Both the position numbers and the translations under genes were made by a program. A stretch of DNA of 7,296 nt from contig SBFY01000215.1 of NCBI GenBank assembly GCA_006227085.1, positions 1-7,296 on the forward strand, read 5' to 3'. Of this stretch, positions 1-7,101 are shown one piece after another. This DNA comes from Gammaproteobacteria bacterium (GTDB lineage Bacteria > Pseudomonadota > Gammaproteobacteria > Pseudomonadales > M0112). The notes beneath the pieces were generated by a model. The model was given only the letters and a program-made list of their open reading frames with translations. It ran no database searches and was not told where the DNA came from. Each line of letters opens with the position of its first letter. The stretch's first letter is position 1.

Positions 1-468
1 GCCGATTATTTCGAGACCGTTGCCCGCGCCTGTGACGATGCCAAGCTCGCTGCCAACTGGGTGATGGTGGAAGTCTCCGCCAAACTCAATCGCAGTGAAC
101 TCGACATCAGCGAGTGCCCGGTATCCGCACAGCAGCTGGGCGGCCTGATTGCCCGCATCAAGGACCAGACCATCTCCGGCAAGATCGCCAAGACCGTGTT
201 TGAAGCGATGTGGGACGGCGAAGGCGATGCCGACACCATCATCGAAGCCCGCGGCCTCAAACAGGTCTCCGACAGCGGCGCACTGGCGGCGATGGTGAAA
301 ACCGTTGTCGACAGCAATCCCGAACAGGTCGCGCAATACCGTGCCGCCCCCGAAGACAAGCGCAAGAAATTGCTGGGCTTCTTTGTCGGCCAGATCATGA
401 AAGCCAGCCAGGGTAAGGCCAATCCGCAGCAGATCAATGAATTGCTGCTGGCCGCCCTCGAACCATAG
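1..468 (+). CDS. gatB: Asp-tRNA(Asn)/Glu-tRNA(Gln) amidotransferase subunit B, C-terminal part
   Basis: This is the last 155 codons of GatB, open from base 1 and ending at TAG 466-468; the start lies left of the window. GatB is the tRNA-binding kinase/transamidase subunit of GatCAB, which converts misacylated Glu-tRNA(Gln) or Asp-tRNA(Asn) to Gln-tRNA or Asn-tRNA in the cytoplasm. The visible part is the helical tail and YqeY-like domain that contacts tRNA. Family features include the ANWVMVEV segment, the GGLIARIKDQTISGKIAK stretch, and the closing run KLLGFFVGQIMKASQGKANP followed by an INELL helix. Full-length GatB is usually about 480 residues, so roughly two thirds is missing here, including the catalytic region. 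The family assignment is firm. The reading frame is intact with no sign of decay. gatC and gatA would be expected to the left, which cannot be checked in this window. Confidence 0.95.
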   Translation, partial: ADYFETVARACDDAKLAANWVMVEVSAKLNRSELDISECPVSAQQLGGLIARIKDQTISGKIAKTVFEAMWDGEGDADTIIEARGLKQVSDSGALAAMVKTVVDSNPEQVAQYRAAPEDKRKKLLGFFVGQIMKASQGKANPQQINELLLAALEP

Positions 469-485
469 ACCCACAGGAATCCGCC

Positions 486-803
486 ATGACCACCGCGCAA
501 AAGCCCGCCCAAAAGAAAGACAAACAGAAAGTCATCGATGAAGTCTGGACCGAGGATCACATCCGCTCATTCCTCAACATCGAGCCATTGACCGGCGTGG
601 ATGCCGATTTCCACCGCCTGCTGCGGGCCTACCAGAGCATGCGGCTGGATGATTTCGGCCAGTTCATCGGCTTTTTTACCGAAGCCGGCGGCAACCTCAA
701 TGCCCGCAACCCTGACGGGCAAACCCTGCTGGCCATCGTCCGCGAGCACCGTCACGGCGAGCCGTATGCCGCGATCCTCGTGGCGGCCGGTGCCCATAGC
801 TGA
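486..803 (+). CDS. PA4642-like small conserved protein, ankyrin-like C-terminus
   Basis: A 105-residue protein of unknown function. The ATG at 486 is preceded by CAGGA at 474-478 with 7 nt spacing, and lies 17 nt after the gatB stop, so it is probably cotranscribed with gatB. The N-terminus is Lys-rich (residues 6-15). Residues 16-30 (VIDEVWTEDHIRSFL) and 39-66, a helical stretch with DADFHRLLRAYQ, resemble the short proteobacterial family annotated as PA4642; I rely on memory for this and could not search. Residues 71-103 (LNARNPDGQTLL, then a helix ending LVAAGA) look like one ankyrin-type helix-turn-helix unit. No signal peptide or membrane segment is seen, so it is probably cytosolic. No catalytic residues can be suggested. 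Coding status is likely because of the ribosome site, tight spacing and base use like its neighbours. A role in translation is only a guess from position. Confidence 0.8.
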   Translation: MTTAQKPAQKKDKQKVIDEVWTEDHIRSFLNIEPLTGVDADFHRLLRAYQSMRLDDFGQFIGFFTEAGGNLNARNPDGQTLLAIVREHRHGEPYAAILVAAGAHS

Positions 804-812
804 ATCGAACAC

Positions 813-838
813 CTTGAATCCGGGATAAAACACCCCAT
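813..838 (+). promoter_or_regulatory. Candidate heat-shock (sigma-32) promoter of degQ
   Basis: CTTGAA at 813-818 and CCCCAT at 833-838 are separated by 14 nt. This matches the known RpoH consensus (CTTGAA, 13-16 nt, CCCCAT). Transcription would start near 845-850 and give a leader of about 60 nt before the degQ ATG at 909. The motif lies in the 105-nt gap after the stop of the preceding gene, as expected for an independent promoter. No equally good sigma-70 pair is visible in the gap. Function is inferred from the motif and from what the gene encodes. Confidence 0.55.
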
Positions 839-908
839 TCCATTGTCCAAGGATTTCCTGTCGCCACCCCAGCGACAGCCCACACGTCGACAAACAATGA
901 GGTTCGCC

Positions 909-2282
909 ATGCGTTTGCAAACAGCCATTGCCACCCTGTGCCTTGTATTCGCTGCCATTGTGCCCATGCACAGCCAGGCGGCCCTGCCCATCACTGCCCT
1001 TTCCGGCGAAACGCCGACACTGGCGCCGATGCTGAAGAAAAGCATGCCCGCGGTGGTCAATATCGCCACCTCCGGCACGGTCAAGGTGCAGAACCCGCTG
1101 CTGGATGACCCGTTCTTCCGTGAATTCTTTTTCCGCGGCCAGACCCCCAAACCGCAGGAACGCAAGACCCAATCCATCGGCTCGGGCGTGATCGTGGATG
1201 CCAGTAAGGGTTATGTGCTGACCAACCAGCACGTCATCGCCAATGCCGATGAAATTTTCGTGATCCTGCAAGACAACCGCCGCATTGCCGCCAAACTGAT
1301 CGGCTCTGACAAGGCCACCGATGTCGCTGTCCTGCAAATCGAAGGCAAGGATCTCGTGCAACTGCCCATGGCCGATTCCGATGCGGTTGAAGTCGGTGAT
1401 TTTGCGGTCGCCATCGGCAACCCGGTCGGACTGGGTCACACCGTCACCTCCGGCATCATTTCTGCGGTTGGCCGCAGCGGCCTGGGTATTGAGGAATATG
1501 AAGACTTCATCCAGACCGATGCCTCCATCAACCCCGGCAATTCCGGTGGCGCGCTGATCAACCTCAAGGGCGAACTGATCGGCATCAACACCGCAATCTA
1601 TTCACGCAGTGGTGGCAATATCGGCATCGGCTTTGCCATCCCGGTCAACATGGCGCGCAGCGTGATGGACCAACTGATTGAGCACGGCGAAATCAAGCGC
1701 GGCATGCTCGGCGTGCAAATCCAGGACCTGACGCCCGAACTGGCCGAGGCGATGGATGTGAAAACCAGCGATGGTGCACTGGTGTCGACCGTGGTTGAAG
1801 GCAGCGCAGCAGAGAAAGCCGGCCTCAAGCAAGGCGACATCATCACCGCCATCGACAACACCCCGATCAGCGATGCCAGCACGCTGCGCAACCGTGTCGG
1901 CCTGAAGCGCATTGGTGAAACGGTGTCGCTGAAAATCCTGCGCGATGGCAAGGAAAAAGTCCTGAAAGCCACCATCGGTGACATGCCGGAAGCAGCGGTC
2001 GCCACTGAAGAAGACCTGCCACGGCTTGCAGGCGCACACTTCGGTGCCGGCATCCCGGACAATCATCCCTTGCTCGGCAAGGTTGAAGGCGTGTACATCA
2101 GTGATGTCGATGCCGGCAGTGCTGCCTGGCGTGCTGGCCTGCGCCCGGGTGATGTGATCGTCAGCGTCAACAAGAAGCCGGTCAAAACCTTCAAGGAACT
2201 GCAATCGGCCAGCGGATCCAAAGGCAACCTGCTGCTGTATGTGCGCCGTCCGGAAGGAGCGCTGTATATCGTGATCGGCTGA
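909..2282 (+). CDS. degQ: DegQ-type periplasmic serine protease/chaperone (HtrA family, two PDZ domains)
   Basis: A 457-residue Do-like protease that degrades or refolds misfolded envelope proteins in the periplasm. Residues 1-24 form a Sec signal peptide (MRLQ, hydrophobic core, cleavage after SQA). The trypsin-like domain has the complete triad His108 (TNQHVI), Asp138 (ATDVAV) and Ser212 (NPGNSGGA). The loop between residues 60 and 88 is short, with a DPFFREFFF patch; a short LA loop is typical of DegQ rather than DegP. PDZ1 spans about 265-357 with the carboxylate-binding MLGVQI. PDZ2 spans about 385-457 and ends in VRRPEGALYIVIG, matching the E. coli DegQ layout. ATG 909 is chosen because TGAGG at 898-902 precedes it and the signal peptide begins there; the upstream in-frame TTG 843 and ATG 897 lack good sites and would add a charged extension. 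Expression is probably heat-inducible from the promoter at 813-838. MucD-type proteins are the main alternative. Confidence 0.93.
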   Translation: MRLQTAIATLCLVFAAIVPMHSQAALPITALSGETPTLAPMLKKSMPAVVNIATSGTVKVQNPLLDDPFFREFFFRGQTPKPQERKTQSIGSGVIVDASKGYVLTNQHVIANADEIFVILQDNRRIAAKLIGSDKATDVAVLQIEGKDLVQLPMADSDAVEVGDFAVAIGNPVGLGHTVTSGIISAVGRSGLGIEEYEDFIQTDASINPGNSGGALINLKGELIGINTAIYSRSGGNIGIGFAIPVNMARSVMDQLIEHGEIKRGMLGVQIQDLTPELAEAMDVKTSDGALVSTVVEGSAAEKAGLKQGDIITAIDNTPISDASTLRNRVGLKRIGETVSLKILRDGKEKVLKATIGDMPEAAVATEEDLPRLAGAHFGAGIPDNHPLLGKVEGVYISDVDAGSAAWRAGLRPGDVIVSVNKKPVKTFKELQSASGSKGNLLLYVRRPEGALYIVIG

Positions 2283-2295
2283 GCAACCACAGCCC

Positions 2296-2344
2296 AATAA
2301 AAAAGCCCGGCGCCGCTATTAGTTTGGTGCCGGGCTTTTTTATT
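2296..2344. terminator. Bidirectional intrinsic terminator between degQ and the lipoprotein gene
   Basis: A GC-rich stem, GCCCGGCGCC at 2305-2314, pairs with GGTGCCGGGC at 2326-2335 (one G-T pair) around an 11-nt loop. It is flanked by A-rich 2296-2304 on the left and T-rich 2336-2344 on the right. The flanks also pair, extending the helix to about 20 bp. Read on either strand the hairpin is followed by six or more T residues, so it can end degQ from the left and the minus-strand lipoprotein unit from the right. It lies 13 nt after both stop codons. Confidence 0.93.
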
Positions 2345-2357
2345 GCAGTAACACGGC

Positions 2358-2609
2358 TTATTTCAAGCCTTTGCCCGTAAAGAACAACAGGCTATCACCG
2401 GCAAAGGTGGTCTTGATGTGCTGCTTGTCATCGCCCCAGCGGCACTTCTTGCCACCCATCATGTCTTCGCAATCGTCCGGTGCGCCAAGGATATCCTTGA
2501 CCTCATCGTAGCTCATGCCCACTTCCAGCTGCGCATAATGTTTCTGGTCAACCTTGCTGCACGCCACCAGCCCCATCACCAGGGCCACACACAGAATCCT
2601 AACCCACAT
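2358..2609 (-). CDS. Small outer-membrane lipoprotein, DUF3862/SmpA-OmlA-like
   Basis: An 83-residue predicted lipoprotein. Residues 1-16 are a signal sequence and LVAC (14-17) is the lipobox, giving a lipidated Cys17. Ser18 at +2 favours outer-membrane delivery. The mature part has the pattern YAQLEVGMSYDEVKDILGAP (25-44) followed by two cysteines, Cys47 and Cys56, and the CRWGDDKQHIK segment (56-66). This resembles the DUF3862 and SmpA/OmlA-type small fold related to BamE; the molecular function is unknown. Cys47 and Cys56 might form a disulphide in the periplasm (inference). The start is ATG at 2609-2607, with GGAGGG on the minus strand about 8 nt upstream; the longer in-frame GTG at 2708 would bury the lipobox. 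The start overlaps the last 11 bp of the upstream NTF2-tandem gene, so translation is probably coupled. The terminator follows 13 nt after the stop. Confidence 0.82.
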   Translation of the reverse strand: MWVRILCVALVMGLVACSKVDQKHYAQLEVGMSYDEVKDILGAPDDCEDMMGGKKCRWGDDKQHIKTTFAGDSLLFFTGKGLK

Positions 2610-3483
2610 GGACTGAACCCTCCCGGTCCCAATAGATATCAACCCGATCGAGGCGCTTTTCCTTGCGATCGAACTCAAAGAACGCCACGCCCTGGTGACG
2701 CTCGCCACCCATTTCCAAGGTCACTGATGATGACACGGTGTACCCGGCCACCAACAGTTTCTCGACCCGCATCTGCATGCCATTGCATTGGCTGACAAAC
2801 TGGTCCGGCGCTACAGCCGCTGACCCCACCGGGCAGCGAATGCCACGATTGCGTGCAGTAAACAAATCAAACACGCGCACGGCCTGCTGGCTGTTCACCG
2901 CATCAACAAAACGGTGCACCGCGTCCTTGCCTTTCATGCCAATCCCGAGGAAGCCACGGCTGAAACCCAGCATGCCGCCCAGGCCCTGGATGCGGAACAT
3001 GCGCCAGCCCAATTGCAGCAGCACCGGCACCGCCGCACGGCCACATTCCATCACCTGGCGGATCATCGGCATCAATTCCCAATGTGCCGCTAAACGCACG
3101 ATTTTCATTTCACCCGCTTCCGGCTGGCATTCGTACAGCAAATGCATCGGCACCCGCACGGTCACGCCCTCAGCCATGGTGATTTCAATGGTGAGATCCC
3201 GCACCACATCGTTGGCACAGACGATATCGCGCTCGACATGGAACTGGATGGTATTCGGCGCAATGAAGGTATCGAAGAAGCGTTCCAGCGGGCCAGCGCC
3301 ACGGCGGCCAGAGCGGGCATCAAACACCCCGCTGACATGGGCGGCCGAGCCGACCGGGTCTTCCACCACGTTATAGCGGGCGAAAATGCTGATCCATGCG
3401 GCACGATCGTGCACGGACACTGCTGCCGGTGAGCGGTTCACCAGGGCCAGCAAGCTATCGCGCGAAGGCGTTTCACTGTTCAT
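2599..3483 (-). CDS. Protein with two tandem NTF2-like (SnoaL/ketosteroid-isomerase fold) domains
   Basis: A 294-residue soluble protein without a signal peptide. Residues 8-140 and 184-290 each read as an NTF2-like cone-fold domain: an N-terminal helix pair (DRAAWISIFARY at 26-37; FVDAVNSQQAVRVFDLF at 192-208), then strands ending in aromatic-rich segments (AHWELM 133-138; VDIYW 281-285). The halves share PVGSAA, at 43-48 and 218-223, suggesting an old internal duplication. The linker, about 141-183, is Gly- and hydrophobic-rich (LGWRMFRIQGLGG). This fold serves isomerases, dehydratases, polyketide cyclases and pure binding proteins, so no substrate is proposed. His82, Glu84, Asp86 and His134 are pocket candidates only. 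ATG 3483 has AGGAGG on the minus strand about 11 nt upstream, slightly far but the only good site. The stop lies inside the next gene, the lipoprotein. The gene is divergent from the cysZ-like gene. Confidence 0.78.
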   Translation of the reverse strand: MNSETPSRDSLLALVNRSPAAVSVHDRAAWISIFARYNVVEDPVGSAAHVSGVFDARSGRRGAGPLERFFDTFIAPNTIQFHVERDIVCANDVVRDLTIEITMAEGVTVRVPMHLLYECQPEAGEMKIVRLAAHWELMPMIRQVMECGRAAVPVLLQLGWRMFRIQGLGGMLGFSRGFLGIGMKGKDAVHRFVDAVNSQQAVRVFDLFTARNRGIRCPVGSAAVAPDQFVSQCNGMQMRVEKLLVAGYTVSSSVTLEMGGERHQGVAFFEFDRKEKRLDRVDIYWDREGSVHVG

Positions 3484-3554
3484 ATGGGTTTCATCCTCCT
3501 CATCGCGCGATTATTCTAGCAGTATCTTCCGGTGTGATTGGTGAAGGACACAGC
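3484..3554. promoter_or_regulatory. Divergent intergenic region between the NTF2-tandem gene and cysZ-like
   Basis: These 71 nt must hold start signals for two divergent genes. On the minus strand TAGAAT (complement of 3514-3519) is a good sigma-70 -10 box, but no clear TTGACA-like -35 lies 16-18 nt before it. On the plus strand only weak pairs are visible. The plus-strand GAAGGA at 3543-3548 is the ribosome site for the ATG at 3555. Promoter positions are tentative. Confidence 0.35.
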
Positions 3555-4343
3555 ATGCACGCATTCCTGCAAGGCGCCCGCTACCTCGGCCGCGGCCTGC
3601 GCCAGATCACCCAGCCGGGCCTGCGGCGCTGGGTCATCATGCCGATCGTGGCCAGCACCCTCATCTACACCCTCGTGTTCCTGCTGGCAGCCGACACCTT
3701 GCTGCCCATGATCGACGGCTGGCTGGCTGGCCTGCCGGACTGGCTCGATTTCATCCGCCCGCTCATCTATGGCCTGTTGCTGGTCGTGGCCCTGCTGTTC
3801 ATGGCCATCAGTTTTACCCTGCTCGCCAACCTGGTGGGCAGCCCGTTCAATGGCCTGCTGGCTGAAGCCGTGATCCATGCCCACGCACCATCTAAAATGC
3901 CCGCCAACCCGCCGACGGCGATGCAATCCGCTGTGCGCAGTGCCGGCCGCGAAAGCCGCAAACTGCTGTGGATTGGCAGCCGTGCCATCGTGGTTATCCT
4001 GCTGTGGCTGCTGTCGCTGCTGCTGTTCTGGGTGCCGGGCCTGAATGCCGTGCTGGGCGTGATGATCGCCGCCCTGTGGTTCCTGTTCGGCGCCTGGGCG
4101 ATGAGCGTGGAATACTGCGACTACCCGCTGGATGCCACCGGCCAGCCATTCGCCAGCCTGAAAACCTGGCTGCGCACGCAGCGCATGCACACCCTCGGTC
4201 TCGGCGCCGCCTGCGCCCTGCTTGCGATGGTGCCCATCCTCAACATCCTGGTGATGCCGGCAGGCGTCTGTGCCGGTACTTTGCTATGGTTGGACTTACA
4301 GCAGGACCAGGGCCTGCAAAACACCTCACCTGATATCCATTAA
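3555..4343 (+). CDS. cysZ: CysZ-like (EI24 family) inner-membrane protein
   Basis: A 262-residue integral membrane protein of the CysZ/EI24 family, close to the 253 residues of E. coli CysZ, a sulfate channel that feeds cysteine synthesis. Family marks in order: an N-terminal amphipathic segment with QITQPGLRRWVIMP (17-30); a hydrophobic helix 27-46; the long hydrophobic stretch 69-94 leading to VGSPFNGLLAE (94-104), the most typical CysZ motif; RESRKLLW (132-139); two hydrophobic stretches 141-183 with a PGLN turn; EYCDYPLD (186-193); and a last hydrophobic region 213-246 with PILNILVMPAG. ATG 3555 is chosen for GAAGGA at 3543-3548 and because homologous sequence begins there; an in-frame ATG at 3396 would extend back into the divergent gene. 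No cysteine or sulfate genes are near. The DUF2959 gene follows after 12 nt. The family is sure; sulfate as substrate is inferred. Confidence 0.85.
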   Translation: MHAFLQGARYLGRGLRQITQPGLRRWVIMPIVASTLIYTLVFLLAADTLLPMIDGWLAGLPDWLDFIRPLIYGLLLVVALLFMAISFTLLANLVGSPFNGLLAEAVIHAHAPSKMPANPPTAMQSAVRSAGRESRKLLWIGSRAIVVILLWLLSLLLFWVPGLNAVLGVMIAALWFLFGAWAMSVEYCDYPLDATGQPFASLKTWLRTQRMHTLGLGAACALLAMVPILNILVMPAGVCAGTLLWLDLQQDQGLQNTSPDIH

Positions 4344-4355
4344 CAGGAAAACCCC

Positions 4356-5015
4356 ATGTCCCGACTGACCCGACTCCTGATCATTGCCCTGCTGCTGCCG
4401 GTATTGGGCTGCGAATCCGCCTATTACAGCGCCATGGAAAAAGTCGGCGTCCACAAGCGCGACATTTTTGTTGACCGCATTGAAGAGGTGAAAGAAGCAC
4501 AGCAAGAAGGCCAGCAACAATTCAAGAGCGCACTGGAGCAGTTCCAGGTCACGATGAATTTTGATGGCGGCGAGCTGCAAACCGCCTACGAAAAACTCAA
4601 TGCCGAATATGAAGCCAGCGAAGAAGCGGCCGAAACGATTCGCGACCGTATTGCAGCGGTGGAATCGGTCGCCGAAGCCTTGTTCACAGAGTGGGAAGAA
4701 GAACTCGCGCTCTACACCAGCAGCCGCTTGCGCGCGCAAAGCCAGTCACAGCTGAATGACACCCGCCGCCGTTACAGCAGCCTGCTCGCCACCATGAAGA
4801 AAGCGGAAAAATCCCTCACGCCAGTGCTCAACACCCTGCGTGATAACACGCTCTACCTGAAGCACAACCTGAACGCCCAGGCGATTGCCTCACTGAAAGG
4901 CGAAGCCAGTAGCATTCGCAATGATGTGAACCGTCTGGTAGCGGACATGGACGCAGCGATTGCTGCCTCGGACAAGTTTATCGCCGACTTCAACAAGAAC
5001 CGGCCGGCGCAATAA
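4356..5015 (+). CDS. DUF2959 coiled-coil lipoprotein
   Basis: A 219-residue predicted lipoprotein of the DUF2959 family, function unknown. The signal sequence, residues 1-18, ends in VLG before Cys19; Glu20 at +2 does not signal inner-membrane retention, so outer-membrane anchoring is likely. The family signature follows at once: AMEKVGVHKRDI (26-37). The rest is almost all helical and strongly charged. Residues 38-64 and 77-155 have heptad-like spacing expected of long coiled coils, with a turn at NFDGGEL (68-74). A second conserved segment is LYLKHNLNAQAIASLKGE (166-183), before the C-terminal helix. The overall shape suggests a periplasmic helical bundle or hairpin (inference). Start ATG 4356 has CAGGAAA at 4344-4350, and the gene begins 12 nt after the cysZ-like stop, so the two are probably one operon. 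The stop codon TAA 5013-5015 lies in the loop of the 5001-5023 hairpin. Confidence 0.88.
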   Translation: MSRLTRLLIIALLLPVLGCESAYYSAMEKVGVHKRDIFVDRIEEVKEAQQEGQQQFKSALEQFQVTMNFDGGELQTAYEKLNAEYEASEEAAETIRDRIAAVESVAEALFTEWEEELALYTSSRLRAQSQSQLNDTRRRYSSLLATMKKAEKSLTPVLNTLRDNTLYLKHNLNAQAIASLKGEASSIRNDVNRLVADMDAAIAASDKFIADFNKNRPAQ

Positions 5016-5023
5016 GCCGGCCG
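5001..5023. repeat. Perfect 8-bp hairpin at the convergent junction DUF2959/rhlB
   Basis: CGGCCGGC at 5001-5008 is complementary to GCCGGCCG at 5016-5023 around a 7-nt loop, GCAATAA, that carries the TAA stop of the DUF2959 gene. The very GC-rich stem sits where two convergent genes end, 25 nt apart. No T-run follows on the plus strand and only a T-rich patch on the minus, so it is not a textbook intrinsic terminator. It may still slow polymerase or protect 3' ends. Confidence 0.5.
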
Positions 5024-5040
5024 CGCACGCAAGACAGGGA

Positions 5041-6255
<1,215 letters not shown>

Positions 6256-6272
6256 ACTCGTGTCATCCTCAT

Positions 6273-6288
6273 AATGAGCCTCATTCTA
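6273..6288 (-). promoter_or_regulatory. Possible rhlB -10 box overlapping a perfect dyad
   Basis: On the minus strand TAGAAT (complement of 6283-6288) is one base from the sigma-70 -10 consensus and would start transcription about 20 nt before the rhlB ATG. No convincing -35 is seen; TTGTTT occurs at 15 nt spacing. Directly overlapping is a perfect dyad, AATGAG-N-CTCATT, at 6273-6285, located where a regulator or an mRNA 5' stem would act. Both readings are tentative. Confidence 0.3.
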
Positions 6289-6314
6289 ATCGGCTCACCC
6301 CCAAAACAACAGGG

Positions 6315-6968
6315 TCATGACGCGAGGCGGGCATTCATATAGCGATGCAGGTAGTGATCCAGGCTGACATAACGACCGCCACCGCTGAAAAACAACGCCA
6401 GCAACATCAGGAAATAGGTCACCGCAAACTCGATGCCGTTATTGAGGATCACGAAACCACCCTTCTCCGTCAGCCAATCGTAATGGCCATGCTCGCGCAG
6501 CAGGCGTTTGGCTGCTGACAGCCGCTCACCGACCTCGGCACTGTTGGCCAGGCTTTCCTTCGCGCCGGGGAAATCGACCACTGCCAGCACCTTGGCAATG
6601 CTGCTATCGGGGTTCGAGGGCGCAATCGCAAACCAGCCGTTATCCCAATGCGCACTTAATGCCGCCACCAGCATCGTCACCATCAACGGCACAGCCAGCA
6701 AGCGTGTGGCCAAGCCCAGCAGCAAGGCAAAGCCACCAAGGATTTCGGCCACGATCGCCAGCGCGACCAATACCGCCGGCATCGGCAGGCCCAAACCCCA
6801 ATCCGCATTGCCGAACCAGGCCACCGTGTCATCGAAATGCGCGAGCTTGTTGAAACCGGCAATCAGGAAGATCGGCGCCAGATACAGCCGCAGGCCAAGG
6901 GCGGGAAGGCCATCAAGATGACGTAGTGTGTGCAAGAGGCGTTGGTAGGCGTTAAACAAGGCATGCAT
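6315..6968 (-). CDS. DoxX-family inner-membrane protein
   Basis: A 217-residue DoxX-family protein with four predicted membrane helices at about 24-40, 63-86, 88-106 and 173-195. Typical DoxX features are LRLYLAPIFLIAGFNKL (26-42), the PMPAVLVALAIVAEILGGFALLLGLATR helix-turn region (62-89), and the ending LMLLALFFSGGGRYVSLD (187-204). About 65 residues between helices 3 and 4 (107-172, beginning HWDNGWFAIAP) form a hydrophilic insert longer than in minimal DoxX proteins. DoxX relatives serve in thiosulfate:quinone oxidoreductase and redox or metal-linked membrane complexes, but no partner gene is visible here, so function stays open. ATG 6968 has a strong AAGGAG (complement of 6975-6980), 6 nt away. 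Part of that site lies in a hairpin (6972-6994). rhlB follows 59 nt downstream on the same strand without a terminator between, so readthrough is possible. Confidence 0.87.
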   Translation of the reverse strand: MHALFNAYQRLLHTLRHLDGLPALGLRLYLAPIFLIAGFNKLAHFDDTVAWFGNADWGLGLPMPAVLVALAIVAEILGGFALLLGLATRLLAVPLMVTMLVAALSAHWDNGWFAIAPSNPDSSIAKVLAVVDFPGAKESLANSAEVGERLSAAKRLLREHGHYDWLTEKGGFVILNNGIEFAVTYFLMLLALFFSGGGRYVSLDHYLHRYMNARLAS

Positions 6969-6971
6969 GGC

Positions 6972-6994
6972 AGGCTCCTTTCAGGCGTGAGCCT
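6972..6994 (-). promoter_or_regulatory. Hairpin covering part of the doxX ribosome-binding site
   Basis: AGGCTC at 6972-6977 pairs perfectly with GAGCCT at 6989-6994 around an 11-nt loop. On the minus-strand mRNA the 3' arm contains the last bases of the AAGGAG Shine-Dalgarno (6975-6980), 6 nt before the ATG. Such a stem could lower or tune translation, but 6 bp may also arise by chance. Confidence 0.3.
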
Positions 6995-7031
6995 ATGACC
7001 GTAATTGAAGGAAGAAGTTCAGGCAGATGGG

Positions 7032-7074
7032 GAAATAAAGGGGTTGGAGGGAAGACCTCTGACCCCTTTATTTC
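7032..7074. repeat. REP/REPIN-like long inverted repeat
   Basis: GAAATAAAGGGGT at 7032-7044 is the perfect reverse complement of 7062-7074. Pairing continues inward through two G-T pairs and four Watson-Crick pairs (7047-7050 with 7056-7059) to a 5-nt loop, giving a 19-bp stem. Both arms read CCTC-Y-R-ACCCCTTTATTTC on their own strand. The motif resembles the terminal repeats I associate with REP elements and their REP-associated tyrosine transposases (from memory). No T-run follows, so it is not a simple terminator, although it could stop transcription toward doxX. Confidence 0.65.
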
Positions 7075-7101
7075 AGTCGCGACACGCTGGTTAAAAAATA
7101 A

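Noticed and set aside
843..908. Upstream starts for degQ (TTG 843, ATG 897)
   Set aside because: Neither has a Shine-Dalgarno site, and both put a charged stretch before the signal peptide. ATG 909 has TGAGG at the right distance.
567..1439. Long open frame on the minus strand opposite the PA4642-like gene and the start of degQ
   Set aside because: It overlaps two well-supported genes, shows no recognisable domain, and is typical of antisense frames in GC-rich DNA.
2610..2708. GTG start extending the small lipoprotein by 33 residues
   Set aside because: It would place the lipobox cysteine at position 50, far too deep for a signal sequence; the inner ATG has a good ribosome site.
3481..3503. 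Tiny upstream frame (MKPI and stop) overlapping the NTF2-gene start as ATATGA
   Set aside because: The AGGAGG directly abuts its ATG with no spacing, so it is unlikely to be initiated; the overlap is probably chance.
3396..3554. Earlier in-frame start for the cysZ-like gene
   Set aside because: It would extend 53 codons into the divergent NTF2-tandem gene and has no family similarity there.
3516..4190. Minus-strand open frame rich in Gln and His, opposite cysZ-like
   Set aside because: The composition is the mirror of Leu/Trp-rich membrane codons in the real gene; no ribosome site or family resemblance.
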